Assembly (NCBI GenBank): GCA_021613375.1
Contig: CM038720.1
Coordinates: 14,787,962 to 14,851,961 of the forward strand
Direction of reading: 5' to 3'
Length of the DNA stretch: 64,000 nt
Origin: Megaleporinus macrocephalus
Lineage: Eukaryota > Chordata > Actinopteri > Characiformes > Anostomidae
The position numbers and the translations under genes were made by a program. Below are positions 12,300 through 24,939 of this stretch, piece by piece; the stretch's first letter is position 1, and the number at the start of each line of letters is the position of its first letter. The notes beneath the pieces were generated by a model that was given only the letters and a program-made list of their open reading frames with translations, had not been told where the DNA came from and did not search any database.

Positions 12300-12410
12300 T
12301 TTAACACTCAATGCAAGGCCACCAAAACTGCCGGCATCATATAAACAGTACTTAAGGTCTTGATATTTGAGAGAAGCTCCACTCTTGCTTTGAAACACAG
12401 ATATATTTCT
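12300..12410 (+). mobile_element. Short Tc1-like relic, sibling of the 18.8-kb copy
   Basis: This piece aligns by eye with 18775-18910: both share CCACCAAAA, a region ACAGTACTTAAGG/GCAGCACTTAAGC, TTTGAGAGA, and the end TTTCTGTCC. In the 18.8-kb copy the corresponding sequence runs into the helix-turn-helix part of a Tc1-like transposase, so this fragment is its 5' side. It is too decayed to code. Confidence 0.5.
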
Positions 12411-13409
12411 GTCCATGATTCTGTTTTGAGAAGACAACTCAGAAAAAAAACAGAGCATATATTTTGCTGTTATTATATGACGATGAAAAACAAACTTGTA
12501 CTTAATAGCTGCCTTGACTGGAAATGAACAGAATGAAAAGAGGTCTCTGCACAATTTTATATTACATCAACCTCTTACAGTAGCTGCGCAGTAATTTGGG
12601 CCTAAACACCTGGTTTATTTCACACCAGCATGTTCATTTCCCTTTCTGGAAATTCTCATATTGCAAAAACAGAATCGGATGTATACAATCTGAAGTACTT
12701 CCTCCAAAGCTTTTCTTATCATATGCAGGCTTTTAAATTTAGATCAAGCAGGTCACACAGCCCTACTATTGTCCTCCAAACACGTTCTCCAGGGAAGGAT
12801 GCGGTGACTCTGTGACTGGAATGTGCCTCACAGGCAGTGTGCGCCACTGGTCACGTTGTAATGGTCAGTACCGCCAAAATACACGTACACATGGATGCTG
12901 CAAGAAGATGAACACGTGTGTTTCCACACACCACCAGTTGGTCAATCATTATTACTCAGGAGGTTGATGGTGTCCTTAGGTTTAAACATGCACCAAGAAG
13001 CACATGCACCTGAATTGTAAGGCAGTACAAAAGAGAAGTTCAGGCTGAAAAATCTCAGGCTTCCCATGTAAACTGAACTTGTGGTTCAGGATTGCTACAG
13101 ACAAGATATGGAGCAACACTTTCTACTGCTCCAGAACCCTGGGACTGAGTCCCAGGCCGTGGTTTTTGTTTCTTAAGCAATGCATTTATTTGATGAATTT
13201 CTCAATCATTTCCTGATACCAAGGTAAAATGACAACAAATGAAACTATCTACATTTCCTAGCAACCAATGTAGCACTGGAACAGTTGGGGAATGTTTTAG
13301 GAGTGACCTGCTATAAATAGATTCAGTCAGTGCTACAGCTGATGCCATATTGACTTTTATCACCCATGTGGCAGGCTACAGGAAGCAAAGCCATCAGACA
13401 CACTTGATA
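12411..13409. other. Unique DNA between Tc1 relics
   Basis: No gene was recognised. Open frames at 12225-12554 (minus) and 12630-12815 (plus) have no family resemblance. Confidence 0.4.
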
Positions 13410-14190
13410 TACACTATAAGGGTAAACGTACTGGGACAACTCTTTTAATTTTTGGGTTCAGGTGTTTCAGCCACACCCAAACATATAGCCTGCAGGCAGT
13501 GTCTATAGACAAGCATCTGCTGTAGAATACCTCATACTAAAGCAATCAGTGACTTTAACATGGCACTGTCATAATATGCCGCCTAAGCTTGTTTGTGAAA
13601 CAGTCCTACTAGATTTCCGTAACATTGCAAATGCTACTATTGTGAACTGGAGGCATCTAGGAGCAACAACAGTCTAGTCACACAGAGCAGGGCTGCGGGG
13701 TGCTGAAGCACATACTGCAAAAAAAATCACCCATCCTCTGTTGCATCATTCACTTTAGAGTCTCAAACTGCCGCTGGAAGCCAGTGGACTCTGGAGTGAG
13801 GAATCACGCTTCACTATCTGGCAGTTTGGCGGATGCCAGAAAAATGCTACCTACTGGAGTGCATAGAAGCAATAGCAAAGTTGGTGGTAGTATACAATAG
13901 CCTGGGGCTGTTTTAAAGTGCCTGGACAGTGCAGGGTAATATTAATAAAACAGCATCCAATAACGTTTCTGAAAATTATAATTTTTCAAACTTTGTGTCA
14001 ACAGTTTGTGGAAGCCATTCCCTGCCTTAGCATGTCTATAACTTAATATTCAATGTGAAACCCATAAAGACATTGTTTCATCATGTCTGGAAAAGTGGTC
14101 TGCACAAAGCCCTGACCTTAACCCCACTAAACCGCTGGATGGAATCAGAACAGCAATTGCAGCCCAGATCTCCTTGTTCAACATCAGTAG
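13410..14190 (+). mobile_element. Tc1-like transposon relic with left terminal repeat
   Basis: The left end TACACTATAAGGGTAAACGT at 13410 resembles the terminal inverted repeat of a common fish Tc1 family (TACACTATATGGCCAAAAGT). Inside, pieces of transposase follow in order: the helix-turn-helix region (about 13555-13680), the block ESRFTIWQ at about 13801, and a remnant of the proline-rich SPDLNP region near 14108. The first catalytic aspartate codon before ESRF reads glutamate here. Large internal deletions and stops are present, and the right terminal repeat was not found. Clearly inactive. Confidence 0.75.
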
Positions 14191-15899
14191 TGGCAGCAGC
14201 GGTTTACTTGTAAACATGAGGAAGAGATCACACTAGCTAGAATGTGAGCAGTGCTAAATATTTTCATGTGTTAAATATTTTCACTGTGTAGCAGTGTGAC
14301 ACTCTTACTCATGGATTTAGCCTCTGTCACGCACACACAATTAATCATTGTTAGATAATAGTACATTATATAAAACAAAATATAACATAATATATATAAA
14401 TGTAATCTAAATATGGCAAATATTACATTAAATAATATTAATATTTAGGCTAAAACTATCATTATTACTTTATATTATTACTTCAAGTGCTGGAATAGAG
14501 AGCATTTAATACTGCAGTTGATTAGATTAATTCTGTTCCTATTTTAATTCTGACTTGCTGCTCTTCCCGCTGTGTGGTGAATGAAGCGGACACATGGCAG
14601 ACCTGCGGGGTGGTACTGTGAGACTGTGAGACCCCTAATGTTCATAAGGGACCGTTTTATTTAGACTCCATTGTTACTTCACAGATGTAGAGACACTGTA
14701 AGCTGACTCGCTAACTAATCTTAACCAGCTAGCTAACAGGTACAATGTCCTTTAGCAGTTGTCCTATTTGTGCACATCACCAAAAATTAAAATAAGTAAT
14801 CTTTCAAGGTTGCTGATTGAAACAAAACACATGAAGGACATCAGTCAGTCAGTATGATGTGGTGCTGATAGGACCTGTATCTGTAATTAAGAATACTACG
14901 TGATATCATTCTTCATAGTTTAGATACTGCACACAGTGTAGTGTATTTCAGTACCTGTGTAGTGTTGGTATACATCACATCTATTAAACCTAGCAATGCA
15001 GTAAATTATGTTCATATGATCAGTAATTTATGACTAGATATTAAGATACTATAGTTATTAAGTAATTGTCTTTGAGAATCACTAGTTATTGTTTAGTTAA
15101 CAGTAAACCCTCATGATTAATTCACTTAGCTACTGAGTAATTACCTAGTTATACTTCCTGGTACTTAATAGTATTGATACTGGTGTTTGTGCATTACTAT
15201 TCATTTGTTCATGCTTAGTTCCTCACAGGTTACTTATTAACTACCACATAGTGTTACCCCACTGTAGTCCATATGTTGTTCGTTTTGTTAGCTTTGTTGA
15301 AATGTATTTTGAATAGATTCAGTGAAGTAATCCACAGAGAAACACAAGCTCTCTCAATAATCTTATGAAACATATATTCCTACATTTTGGTTTACTTTTA
15401 TCATTATAAGCCATAAAGGCACAGATTTGCCCATTGCACATGTGCAATGTATAATATACATATAATATCTTGCACTTTTACATAATTATTTTCCAATGTG
15501 TCTTATTTATTTTATGTCTGGCTTGTGCAAAAATGTTTAAGGTGTTGAAACCAGTGAACAAATAAAGTCAGGAGTAAAACTGAATTGGGAGAAATGTAAG
15601 GTAAAATCTATTAAAAGCACAGTGCAGTCTGTGAGAATGTGAAATTTAAACCTAGCCTGATACATTTTTGAGAAATTAAGTATTTCATGCCTCAACAGAC
15701 ACTCTATGGCAGGCCAACATTGGCCAGCTGCCCAACAGCTTGTTTAGTGTGTCAGGGCTTTTACTTTGAATATGTTGGCTTCATCACCTGTAATTATTCT
15801 GTAATTTGATGCATGTCTGATGCACCTCTCATCTGCTGGTTCATGATGGCTCAGGTCAGACAAGGTTGAGGTAAGTCAAGTAGGTAATGCCAAATGAAA
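14191..15899. other. AT-rich DNA, no gene seen
   Basis: A very AT-rich core lies at about 14330-14480. Nothing resembling a gene, RNA or intact repeat was found. Confidence 0.5.
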
Positions 15900-16150
15900 G
15901 ATCTCTGTTCATGCTCTCTGTTCATAAGTGCCATCACTGCTGCCTTTAAGACGATTAAGCAGCCAGATCTTTGCTTTGGCAGCCAGCTAATTACCCTGTC
16001 CTTCTCTATTTCTGTCTCTGCAACACTCTCTTATCTGCTGGGGAGCTTCCATTAAAACACCCTCATATTGCTGCAAGAAGACATCCCACTGCCCAAACAC
16101 CTCTGATAATTCCAGCAATCATTGAAATGCTGGCAAATATGTGATTTGAG
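15900..16150. promoter_or_regulatory. Conserved-looking DNA upstream of the CpG-rich island
   Basis: A balanced repeat-free sequence with CAGCCAGCTAATTACCC near 15978 and GATAATTCC near 16104. It adjoins the promoter-like island and might be a proximal enhancer. Inference only. Confidence 0.25.
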
Positions 16151-16185
16151 AATGAACTGACTACACCTCATCTTCATCCCCACAG

Positions 16186-16226
16186 GATCGTATTACACCA
16201 CGGTGTGTTTGACGGCACCTGCTGAA
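16186..16226 (+). other. Possible small noncoding exon
   Basis: A pyrimidine-rich run followed by CCCCACAG ends at 16185 and would make a fair splice acceptor. Forty-one bases later AA|GTAAGA at 16225-16230 would make a fair donor. The enclosed sequence has no evident coding role. Chance occurrence is quite possible, and only its place beside the CpG-rich island makes it worth recording. Confidence 0.15.
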
Positions 16227-16329
16227 GTAAGACTGAAGGGCACTTTATTAAACTGAATGGAGTGAGCAGAGGGGCTCTGAGAAGTGATTGACACTCAACA
16301 TCCATTCATACCCTTCTGAGTCAATGACA

Positions 16330-16537
16330 GGTTGTTTGCTATGCAGTTCACGCGCCTGCCATGCCAGAGGACGGCCCCCAAAAGCAGAGACCGCCTGTCT
16401 GATTGGCCAGAGGGGGGAGAGAGAGCCGCATCAGCAGTCGGCTCACGTCATCTAGTCTGCGCAGCAACACAGCAAAGCGATGACGTCAAAGACAGCTCCT
16501 TCACCGAAGGTAAAGGACTTTAATTCCTCACTAGGAG
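16330..16537 (+). promoter_or_regulatory. CpG-rich promoter-like island with possible 5' exon
   Basis: About a dozen CpG dinucleotides lie within some 220 bases, in a window where CpG is otherwise scarce. The block holds an inverted CCAAT box (GATTGGCCAG near 16402), CACGTCA at 16444, and a perfect CRE palindrome TGACGTCA at 16481-16488, which is the binding site of CREB/ATF factors. Two splice-donor-like sites follow, AAG|GTAAAG at 16507-16515 and the stronger GAG|GTAAGC at 16535-16543, so a transcript starting here could splice out of a noncoding first exon ending at 16509 or 16537. No TATA box was seen. The 63-codon frame at 16332-16523 is not convincing as protein. The gene it might serve is not in the window as far as I can see. 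Confidence 0.4.
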
Positions 16538-16544
16538 GTAAGCG

Positions 16545-18774
16545 CGTGATGGGACTGTCTGGCTGAGAGGAAAGAGCTCTCTTATTTTGAGGATAATAAA
16601 ATGGGTTCTGATGAAGGTACTAAGATTTAGATATTTTTTCTTTCTATCCAGTGTTGCTCCATTTCTCATGGTCAAAGACTTACAGCTCCTCAAGAATGAT
16701 CAAATAACTTTGTTTAGATTGTCTGTTGTGCAGAGCTTTATCTTACATATATGAACGATAAATGTGTGCAATGTTTTAAAAACTACTGCCAACTATAAAT
16801 TATGGATCATATGACTGGCACACACACATTCTTTAGGAACTCTTAAATGAATGATTTGGCAAAAATATTAATAAAAATAATTTTTAAAAAAATGTTTCCA
16901 CTTACCCCAGATGTAGTTAATGAGCCAGGACATGTTTGGTGCCCAAATTTGGCTTCTAAGTAGTTTAACACTGGAGCTACGAGGCAGTATTCACCCACAC
17001 CTACCTCTACAAAAGCATGGCTGGCGCTAGCATTTAGAGGGCCCTAAGCAGGATTTTTTGGGACCTCCAAATTTGCTATCTAATGTACTACACAGTTAGA
17101 GGATAACTAATAACTATAACTACCTCAAGTTGTCTACATTATGTACATTAGCCATTATATACATTATAACTGGCTAATGACTGGATACATATTAGGGGTC
17201 TGACAAATCACAGGTTAAATTAGATAACCTATACAGTATTCTTGATCCACAGATCTGCCTCACAACATTTATTGCTTACCAGATTTAGTTTGATCTAACC
17301 CCAGTGGCAGTGGTGACAATATTGCTGGCCTATTTCTGTCTTTGTTGGCAACGTCATGTGATTACAACCTGAATATCTACATCTGGATTAATGGAGTAAG
17401 CTGTTAACCCCAGGGGTGACTGCCACTGTGATGTTTTAGGTTTTCTTAAGCTGACCTGCTTTAGATAGACCACCCCAGTTTACATGCTGAAACAAATGGT
17501 ATAACATTAACACCACATTAAAAACAAAAAATACCTTAATCTTCAATTTTTTTCTCTTTTTTCTTTTTTTTTCTGAGGAAGCACGCATTCGTTTTTGTAA
17601 TGGTACGGTAAAACCCAAAAGTTCTGGTATTTGTTCAGAATGCTAGCTTTGTAAATTCAACAAATTTCTTGGCTGACCAATGACATGGAATAAGTGGAAA
17701 ACTAGGGCAAATTGTTTTGTTTCATTTTTTTTTTTCAACAAACCGTTGTTGTTTTGCTGGGATATAAATATTATGTGGCATATTATCCATCAACATGGGT
17801 GTAATGAACTGGTGCTTTGCTTAAAACTCTCTGAAAACCTCTGTAAGTGAGCTGGAGAGGAGAGTGCACACACAACAACCAAAAAATATTGTATTTTCTT
17901 CAGTGCTGTTATACTGGCATATGGAGGATGCACACAGTACTAAATGCATGGGTGACAATTATTGCTCTTGTTATTAGATTTACATCACTGAACAGTTAGA
18001 TCCCATAAATGTAAGATCAAGCAGAAAACAACAATATATTTTACGTGTTTTGACTAAACTTTGGAGTGCTCTGTGATCTGATTGGACTGATATTACAATA
18101 CAGAAGTCATTGATGTATGTGTTTCCCTTTGATGGCAAGCTGCAAACTAAAATATGAAAGCCTCAAATAAAAGATGCCACTTACCCATTCAGTACACACC
18201 CATTTGGGATCAACCACTTAAAAGCATTTGACAAAAACAAAATGTGTTTAATTTCAACAGCTGAGAAAAAGGCTATAATGCTACACAGTACAAAGCATTG
18301 AATTCCAAAAAAGCACATCTACTCTCGGTAAGTGGAGACAACATGAAGAAAGTGAAACCTAAGTCCAGGATGACAACACGGCTTGGGGAACTCCTCATAA
18401 AGACTTTGTGATCTTTATCTTGTTTGATCAGTCCTATGGAAAAATAACCCGGCCAACAAAAGTGTTGTGAAGTCTTTCGGGGTCATGATACCATTGTGTC
18501 CAACTTATTATCTGATACCAAAGCGCTGACTCTACTGTGGCTAGGTTTCTTGCTAACAGCCCTTGGCTCTGTGATCAAAGTGTGTTCCATTTAACAAGTT
18601 TATATGCCTACCAGCCTCACAATACAAACATGGTGCATCAAACAAATATTATCAAGACAAAAAAAATATAAATCCATTCAGCATAAAAAAGCATAGGAAA
18701 TGGGAAAGCAAAAGAAAGAGTAAAAAAACAATTTTCACAAGTGAAACAGATTTACAAAGACATAGAGAAACTGG
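16545..18774. other. Unique AT-rich DNA, no gene recognised
   Basis: If 16330-16537 is a first exon this would be its intron. A segment near 17030-17060 (GAGGGCCCTAAGCAGG) may be a repeat fragment. Long T and A runs occur near 17540-17575 and 17725. Nothing else was supported. Confidence 0.4.
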
Positions 18775-19075
18775 AATGCCTAACAAGATATGATAAACCA
18801 CTAAAACCACCAAAATCAGATAAGCAGCACTTAAGCTTTCATCTTTGAGAGATCAGAGGTCCTCACTTGCTTCAGAGCTGAAAAAATCCACAGGTGTTTC
18901 TGTCCATCCTTCTATGATGAGTAGACAAATCAAAAGTGTGGGTCTGAAAGGAGGTGTAGCTGTCAAGAAGCTGTTACTGAGAAAAAAAAGGAAAATCAAA
19001 GAGGCTGCTGGTTTTCTTAGAACAATGGGCTGGCCACCCCATATCCCTAGCCTCAGCATTGCTGAATGCGTTGGG
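18775..19075 (+). mobile_element. Internally deleted Tc1-like transposase relic
   Basis: The plus-strand frame 18845-19255 begins with a stretch resembling the helix-turn-helix part of Tc1-like transposases: VSVHPSMMSRQIKSVGLKG (residues about 19-37), followed by AVKKLLLRK. Directly after a few lysine-rich codons, at residue about 59, it continues with MGWPPHIPSLSI, which resembles the C-terminal DWPPQSPDLN region that precedes the last catalytic glutamate. The whole central catalytic portion, including the first two aspartates, is therefore missing. This is an old deletion derivative. It shares sequence with 12300-12410. Confidence 0.65.
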
Positions 19076-19740
19076 AATACACATAACAGTACACACTGTA
19101 CACATACATGTTACAGTGTCAGGATACAAAACATGTTACTCTGCTCTCTTACAATAATTGGCACTTGGCAGCAATGCAGATTACAGGTACAATGTAAAAA
19201 CAGAGTGATTACTGGCAGGGGGTTACATTCAAATTGCACACAATGCAAACAGTAGTCATTTGAATGCTAACATGTCAAATAATCTGTGAAGATTTTAAGA
19301 CTTTTATTTTAGGGAAGTGGTTGGGCTGCCGCATGCAGTTGATTTCAAATAACTGAATTGCTCTTTCTTGTTTTTGACACATAAAATTCTACAGTTTGAG
19401 GAGCTCTAAATATTTTAGCTGACATGTTGAACACTAACTAAGAAGAATATTATGGCTGACACCTTATTATGAGAGGCCTTTTTTAGATGAAACAGGTTTT
19501 TATCATATCAAAACAAATCAATGTTGTAGCTGCAATGAAGCATCTCAGTAAATGCAGGGTACTAACTTTTAAATTAACTGCCTAAATAAAAAGATTAATC
19601 AACTAATCTGCTGAATTCAGGTGTTTTTTTCTACTTCCTATCTGTAGATACAAACCTAAGAAATCACTGAACATATAACAGGTTCATCTTCGTCAAGCTT
19701 TTATAGACATGCTGCTGACCCCATTTTGTAACTGTTTTTT
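19076..19740. other. Unique AT-rich DNA
   Basis: Beyond the transposase relic no gene or further repeat was recognised. The rest of the open frame up to 19255 has no resemblance to a protein family. Confidence 0.4.
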
Positions 19741-19925
19741 AGGTTTTTTAGGTTAGGGTTAGGATAAGGGTTAGAGTGAAGACTAGGGTTAGGTTTTGGG
19801 GTTATGTTAAAGTTAGGATCAGGATTAGGGTCAAAGTGAGGGTTGGAAGTAAGTTTTGGGTTGAGGTTAAGGTTTGGATTAGGATTAGGGCCAAGGTGAG
19901 AGTTAGATTTTGAGGTTTTGTTGCA
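19741..19925 (+). repeat. Degenerate telomere-like (TTAGGG) tract
   Basis: About 180 bases are dominated by variants of TTAGGG and GGTTAG (for example GGTTAGGGTTAGGATAAGGG from 19751 and GACTAGGGTTAGG near 19781), with spacers of AAGTGAG/AAGGTGAG type. The G-rich strand is the plus strand. It resembles interstitial telomeric sequence that has decayed, or the degenerate TTAGGG-type satellite common in fish. Confidence 0.8.
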
Positions 19926-20739
19926 ACTTAACTAATATGTTGTTAATATGTGATTAATCATTAATTAATAAAGTATTACCAAAATGTGTAGGACATCATT
20001 TGTTTGGACTGCTGAAACGTGAACGTACAATATGAAATTACAAAAAATTACATCACAAATGGCAATTGCTGAAGTCTAAGTTTGATGAATGTGTGTAGAC
20101 CTTACGTCATTTGAGAATTTTTAGATTTGTCTTTGTTTATAATTATTAATTGGTCTCAAAACTACCAGACTGATCTTTTGACTAAAGCACAGTTTAGAAC
20201 TCAAAATAAGTCAGTTATGATATCCTGTAGCTTCATAAAACCATACAGTCTTGAGTAAGTTAAAATCATCATTAAAACTGTTTTTCAGAACGACATCAGA
20301 TTGCTTTGCTTAAGAGAATTGTCCTTTGGCTTAGTTTATATAGATTATAGATTATCATTTTAACAAGATATCAGTAATGTTTACCAGAAACAATTTAAAC
20401 TAACTCTCCAACCCTGCTGGTTGAGTTACTTACTTTTTCCAACCTGGGCAAATAATTTCAAATGCAAAATATATCAATGTAAATGTAAAGTTTTAACACT
20501 TGTAAAAAGATCCGATCCAGAAACATTTTAGAGAACACATACCAACTGGTTCATGTATCTATCCTTTGCTCCTATAACATATGAATAACTAAGCCCATTT
20601 GCTTTGTTTTCCATGTAATAAGCCTGTAAATGTAAGGTGTTAAGTACAACAACAAAACATTTCGATTTACTCCCCACCCCCCTCTTCCGAGAAGTGCTGG
20701 CCGTCATCCCACACAGTGCTGGTAAATTAGTTTGTTTAG

Positions 20740-21310
20740 AAAAAAATAAACAAACAATGAGATGCCTTGGTTAATCATGATGGGAATAAACTGATTAATC
20801 ATGGAAAGATACACTGAGGCTGCCAGCCATTCTGTGCAGGCCGATCGGTCAACATTGGATCCAAATACAAATCAGACTGCTGGGCGATGGAACATTCCAT
20901 TACAAAGGGAAAAGAGAGAGAGAGAGAAAGAGAGAGAGACAAGACATCAGAGAGTAGATAACGATCTCAGGCAAATATAGATGTGCACGTGGCAGGTGAT
21001 GGTTTAATGGATTTGCAGCCAGAGATTGCAAAGCCTTTTCTACTTCTCCCCATAAACAGATCCACATCTCTTTAAAAAAAACTGTGTTTGTTTTCTGCAA
21101 ACATACTCCACTGATAACAAATCTCGACATTTGTTTGTGGTACAGCGAGGTCCTCTGATGCTGTAATTGGGGAGTTGGAGCTTGCACGCACATGCCCTAA
21201 ATTGCATTGCACTAAATGCACAGCTGAATGCCAAAAACTGAGAGGCTTTAAAAGCCATTGACAGACTTGACGACTTTTCCTGACTCCCTCCCATGCGGGC
21301 ACACTTTGCA
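20740..21310. promoter_or_regulatory. Candidate conserved noncoding element
   Basis: A long repeat-poor block carries two copies of TTAATCATG at 20771-20779 and 20795-20803, GATTAATC being a palindromic homeodomain core. Further on it has GATAACGATC near 20957, AGATTGCAAAGCC near 21024 and CTGTAATTGGGG near 21162. A GA-rich run interrupts it. Three overlapping minus-strand frames (20900-21302) show no family resemblance. Candidate enhancer by composition and motifs. Confidence 0.3.
20908..20940. repeat. (GA)n-rich simple repeat
   Basis: An almost pure AG alternation on the plus strand with single-base interruptions. Confidence 0.9.
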
Positions 21311-24300
21311 GGAGGGGCTGAGTATGTGCTAATGGTTGCAGAGTTTCAGTCCAACATGGACATGAAAGAGTACATAACAGATTTGCTGCATTTCATGTCG
21401 CCGTGCTGTGCATCAATGAAGAAACACACTCCTGGAAAACTGGCACACTACGCTACTCTGCAAACAGGGCGGATTCAGGCAGAAGAGGAGCCTTTGTTCT
21501 CTCTATGCTCCAGGCACAATATTACAGCTGAGGCTACAAAATACTGCTTACATGACTATATAATAAGTATCTACAATAGATAGGCTAGATTTGTACTACT
21601 GAAAGCACAAAAACACTGACAGATTTAGACATGCTGATTATACTGCTACAATGAAAGCACTACTAGCTTTGCAGGGAAAATATCACAACAAGCTTAAAGT
21701 CAATGTGTACTGTGATGTGTTTCAGAATAAATTACGATACGAACTAGCCCCTGCACTTATCAACATGCTCGTGCCTTATGTTTTACTGCCCCCCCAAGCA
21801 AAGCAGTCCAGAACCAGGGCTGGGTAGCCTGCTACTGCAGTAGCTATGCACAGGCCAACTACAGCTCACTCAGTGAGACAAATTTTGAAACTAAAAAAGC
21901 TGTGGATTTTTGTGTGGGGCTGTTAGTTTAAGGCCTGAACATTCAATCACAATGGTTCTTTACAGCTCATTGAAGCCTCAATGACACAGATTATAAGCAC
22001 AAAGACTCAAATCTGAGTGAGTCAAACTGAGGATTTGTGTGTAGCTGTTAGCCTGAGCTACGTTTGCTTTACATTCAACCACATTTGGTACAAGCTAGGG
22101 TTAGCTTAGTGAGGAGGCCCAAGCTTTACACAGAACCATGCAGGTTTTTTTCTGGCTCACAAAAACTGTTTGGGCAAGTTTAAAGACTCTAATCTTAGTA
22201 AGTGATAGCGAAATGGTCATAATAACGTGACTTGACTGTGTATAATGTATGCCATTCTTTTTGTCTAGCCTATCTATTCTTTTTTAATAGTAAGTCTGTA
22301 CTTCTTTTCTGTACTTCATTTTTTCAGTTTACTTCAACATATCAACATAGATCCTTAGGCCTGCATATAAAGACAAATGTGATACATATTGAAAGTTTAA
22401 TACGTCTGTATTTTATGTGTCCTTTTGGCAGAATTTCAATGAGATGCGAGCTGCACTGTAAATAATGGTAACTGAATGCAGTAACTACTTTTCTCGAATT
22501 AAATCAATTTAAGGACTCCCTTAGAGTTCACCCAACACTAATCTTAGTTTAGTCAAAATTTCGCCTAACTCGCTGAGATTCTTTCCATCACACATTCCCA
22601 CAAGGCATTTTCTCCTCTCGGGTTCCCAAATATGTCTGTGGCGTCGCTAGGGTTCAAACCGACAGTCTCCTGTTGGGGTTAATGCTTACTCTGTTTGCTA
22701 TCGGTGGCCATAACTATGACTTCTAAGATGTACATTTTAAGTTTTTCATTCCCTTACAGCTATATTTTCAATTATATAAGGTTTCTCAACCCATTTAATA
22801 ATGCCACCTGTCATTAAGAACAAAGGCCAAAATGGTACATTAATATGCCATTACATTATACATAATGACTCATACACTCAGTATAATTAAAAGCACTGGG
22901 ATTAATGTTAAGCTGTCTGGACCCCCATACTTACCAGAAGGCAAACTTGGACTTGCCCCAAAGCCCCCACTTCAACCATTAGTTAAAACACACTCTTATC
23001 CTAAACCAAAACACAATACAATCCTTTATGCTTATGTTATCCATTTTTGCCTGATTACTATTGATGAGCTTCTGCAATAAATGTTATGATCCATTATAAT
23101 TCTTGGTTAGTGCTGCATTGTTGTTGTGACATTCATAAGAAAAATTAGTCCCAAAGCCTCTACACTTATTACTCTAGGAGCTCTGAGTTCATTTGCATTT
23201 TCACTTTGCCTTATGCTCCCATAATGCTAGGCTATAAAACTTATATTAGTCCTGTCATGAACGCTATATATCTTGCAGCAGACTGCAAAGAAATTACAGA
23301 GAGAAATCAAGGATGGCGCCAACCAGTTTTGAAGCGATATATATGCAGATGAAACCTACAATTTACATTTCAATCCTGTAAATGTCAATGAAAATATGCC
23401 TGCAAGCTGCACCAGCAGGATAATGTTAGTGCATGTTGGAGAGTGATGTTAACAGCCCTAGCAGAAAGTGTGAAAGGAGTTTGATAACCAAACACCAACA
23501 CTATGTAATCTCTGGATGTGTGTACGGTGACACATTTTTGGAAATTGCAATTTCAAAAGAAAAGGAACTCAGCTTTCTGTGCTAATTTCCCTTGTACTTC
23601 AAAAATCAACTTTTAGGATCAAGCTACATATGGAATTATAATAGAACTGATATGATACAATTAATATGCATTACAGGGACTGAAATAAAGCCAACTAATC
23701 ATATCTTTTGTTAGACGGTTTATGGAATTTAAAATCACATGATGTGAAATAGTATTCAGCAAAAGACCAAGACCACTCTTCATTTATATACTGAAATATT
23801 ATATATAGTTGTTGGGGCTGCTGTGTAATGTTCTTTGAAATGTGTTCTCTACTTTTTCCCTGATGCTGAAAAAGAATTTGTACTTTGTGTCTGTTTTGAA
23901 ATTAAATAAATAAGGGTTTGTCTCAGGCTTTTGCAACTACTTAACAACAGTAGTAGTAATGATACTAACACTAATACTAATTATTGATACCTTGTCTGTT
24001 TATGCAATTATAACACAAGAAATACAGGCTTAAAAAATTTCTCAATTCGTTGTGTTGCATTAATCTGGAGGTGGTTCAACTGCATCAGTTTTAAAATCTG
24101 AGAATTCAAATAAATTCTAATAACAATAATTAAAAAATATATACTTATTGTTGGCTAAAATAAAATGGGGCTATTTTCAAATATAAAACGAAGTGTGATA
24201 TATGGCTTTTATTGTCTTGTTCCACGTTTGTGTAAATAGTTACATAGTCACATTTATGTATTAAGTGTATTTTTAAATGGTATTCTTAATCATACCAAAA

Positions 24301-24939
24301 TAATCAAATCAGTTTATGGTAAATTTTACAATTTCATGAGAGAGTTGTAATTAAATCAAATTGTTCTAAAAAGTGAAAAGAAAGAGAGAAAAGAAACACA
24401 TTTTCATTAGCAGAGTCAGGCTGTAGGTTAAAATGCTTGCAGTTACACTCAATACATCTGTCCTGCTTTATTGATCCAGCTGCTGGATCGATATGGTTTG
24501 GAAATAGCCCTTTAGCAGCTGACCGTTTTTTAATCTGACCTCCAGCACTGAAAAAAGTTACACTTTATCTTGTACCTCTACATGCTGTATATGGACAAAA
24601 TACTAGCACTGCGTTTATACGAATTAATTACTTTTGTTGAATGACTTGAGTATTTCTATTTATCAAAGCACCCACTTAGAATTGATTGGTCAAAAAATAA
24701 TGGTATTGCATTTGAATATAGCAGCCTTTTGTTATATCAGTGCTGCAGACTTACATCGCAATAATGATTATTCATTTTCACTGCAGATTGCTTTGGACAT
24801 TTAAGAATACTAAGCTAAATACTACGCCCTTTTCATACTTCACTTCCACTGGCAGAGAATTATATTTGCGGTTTAGCATAACAAATACTATAGTCAACAG
24901 GGCTGTAGAGTTCTATTTGTATTCTTGATTTTAAAAAGT
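21311..24939. other. Unique DNA, no gene recognised
   Basis: No coding exon or intact transposon was found in about 3.6 kb. Around 22640-22700 the motif GGGTTCAAACC resembles a tRNA B box, but no A box or cloverleaf goes with it. Confidence 0.4.

Noticed and set aside
22640..22700. tRNA B-box-like motif GGGTTCAAACC, possible SINE
   Set aside because: No A box at the right distance, no cloverleaf and no second copy in the window.
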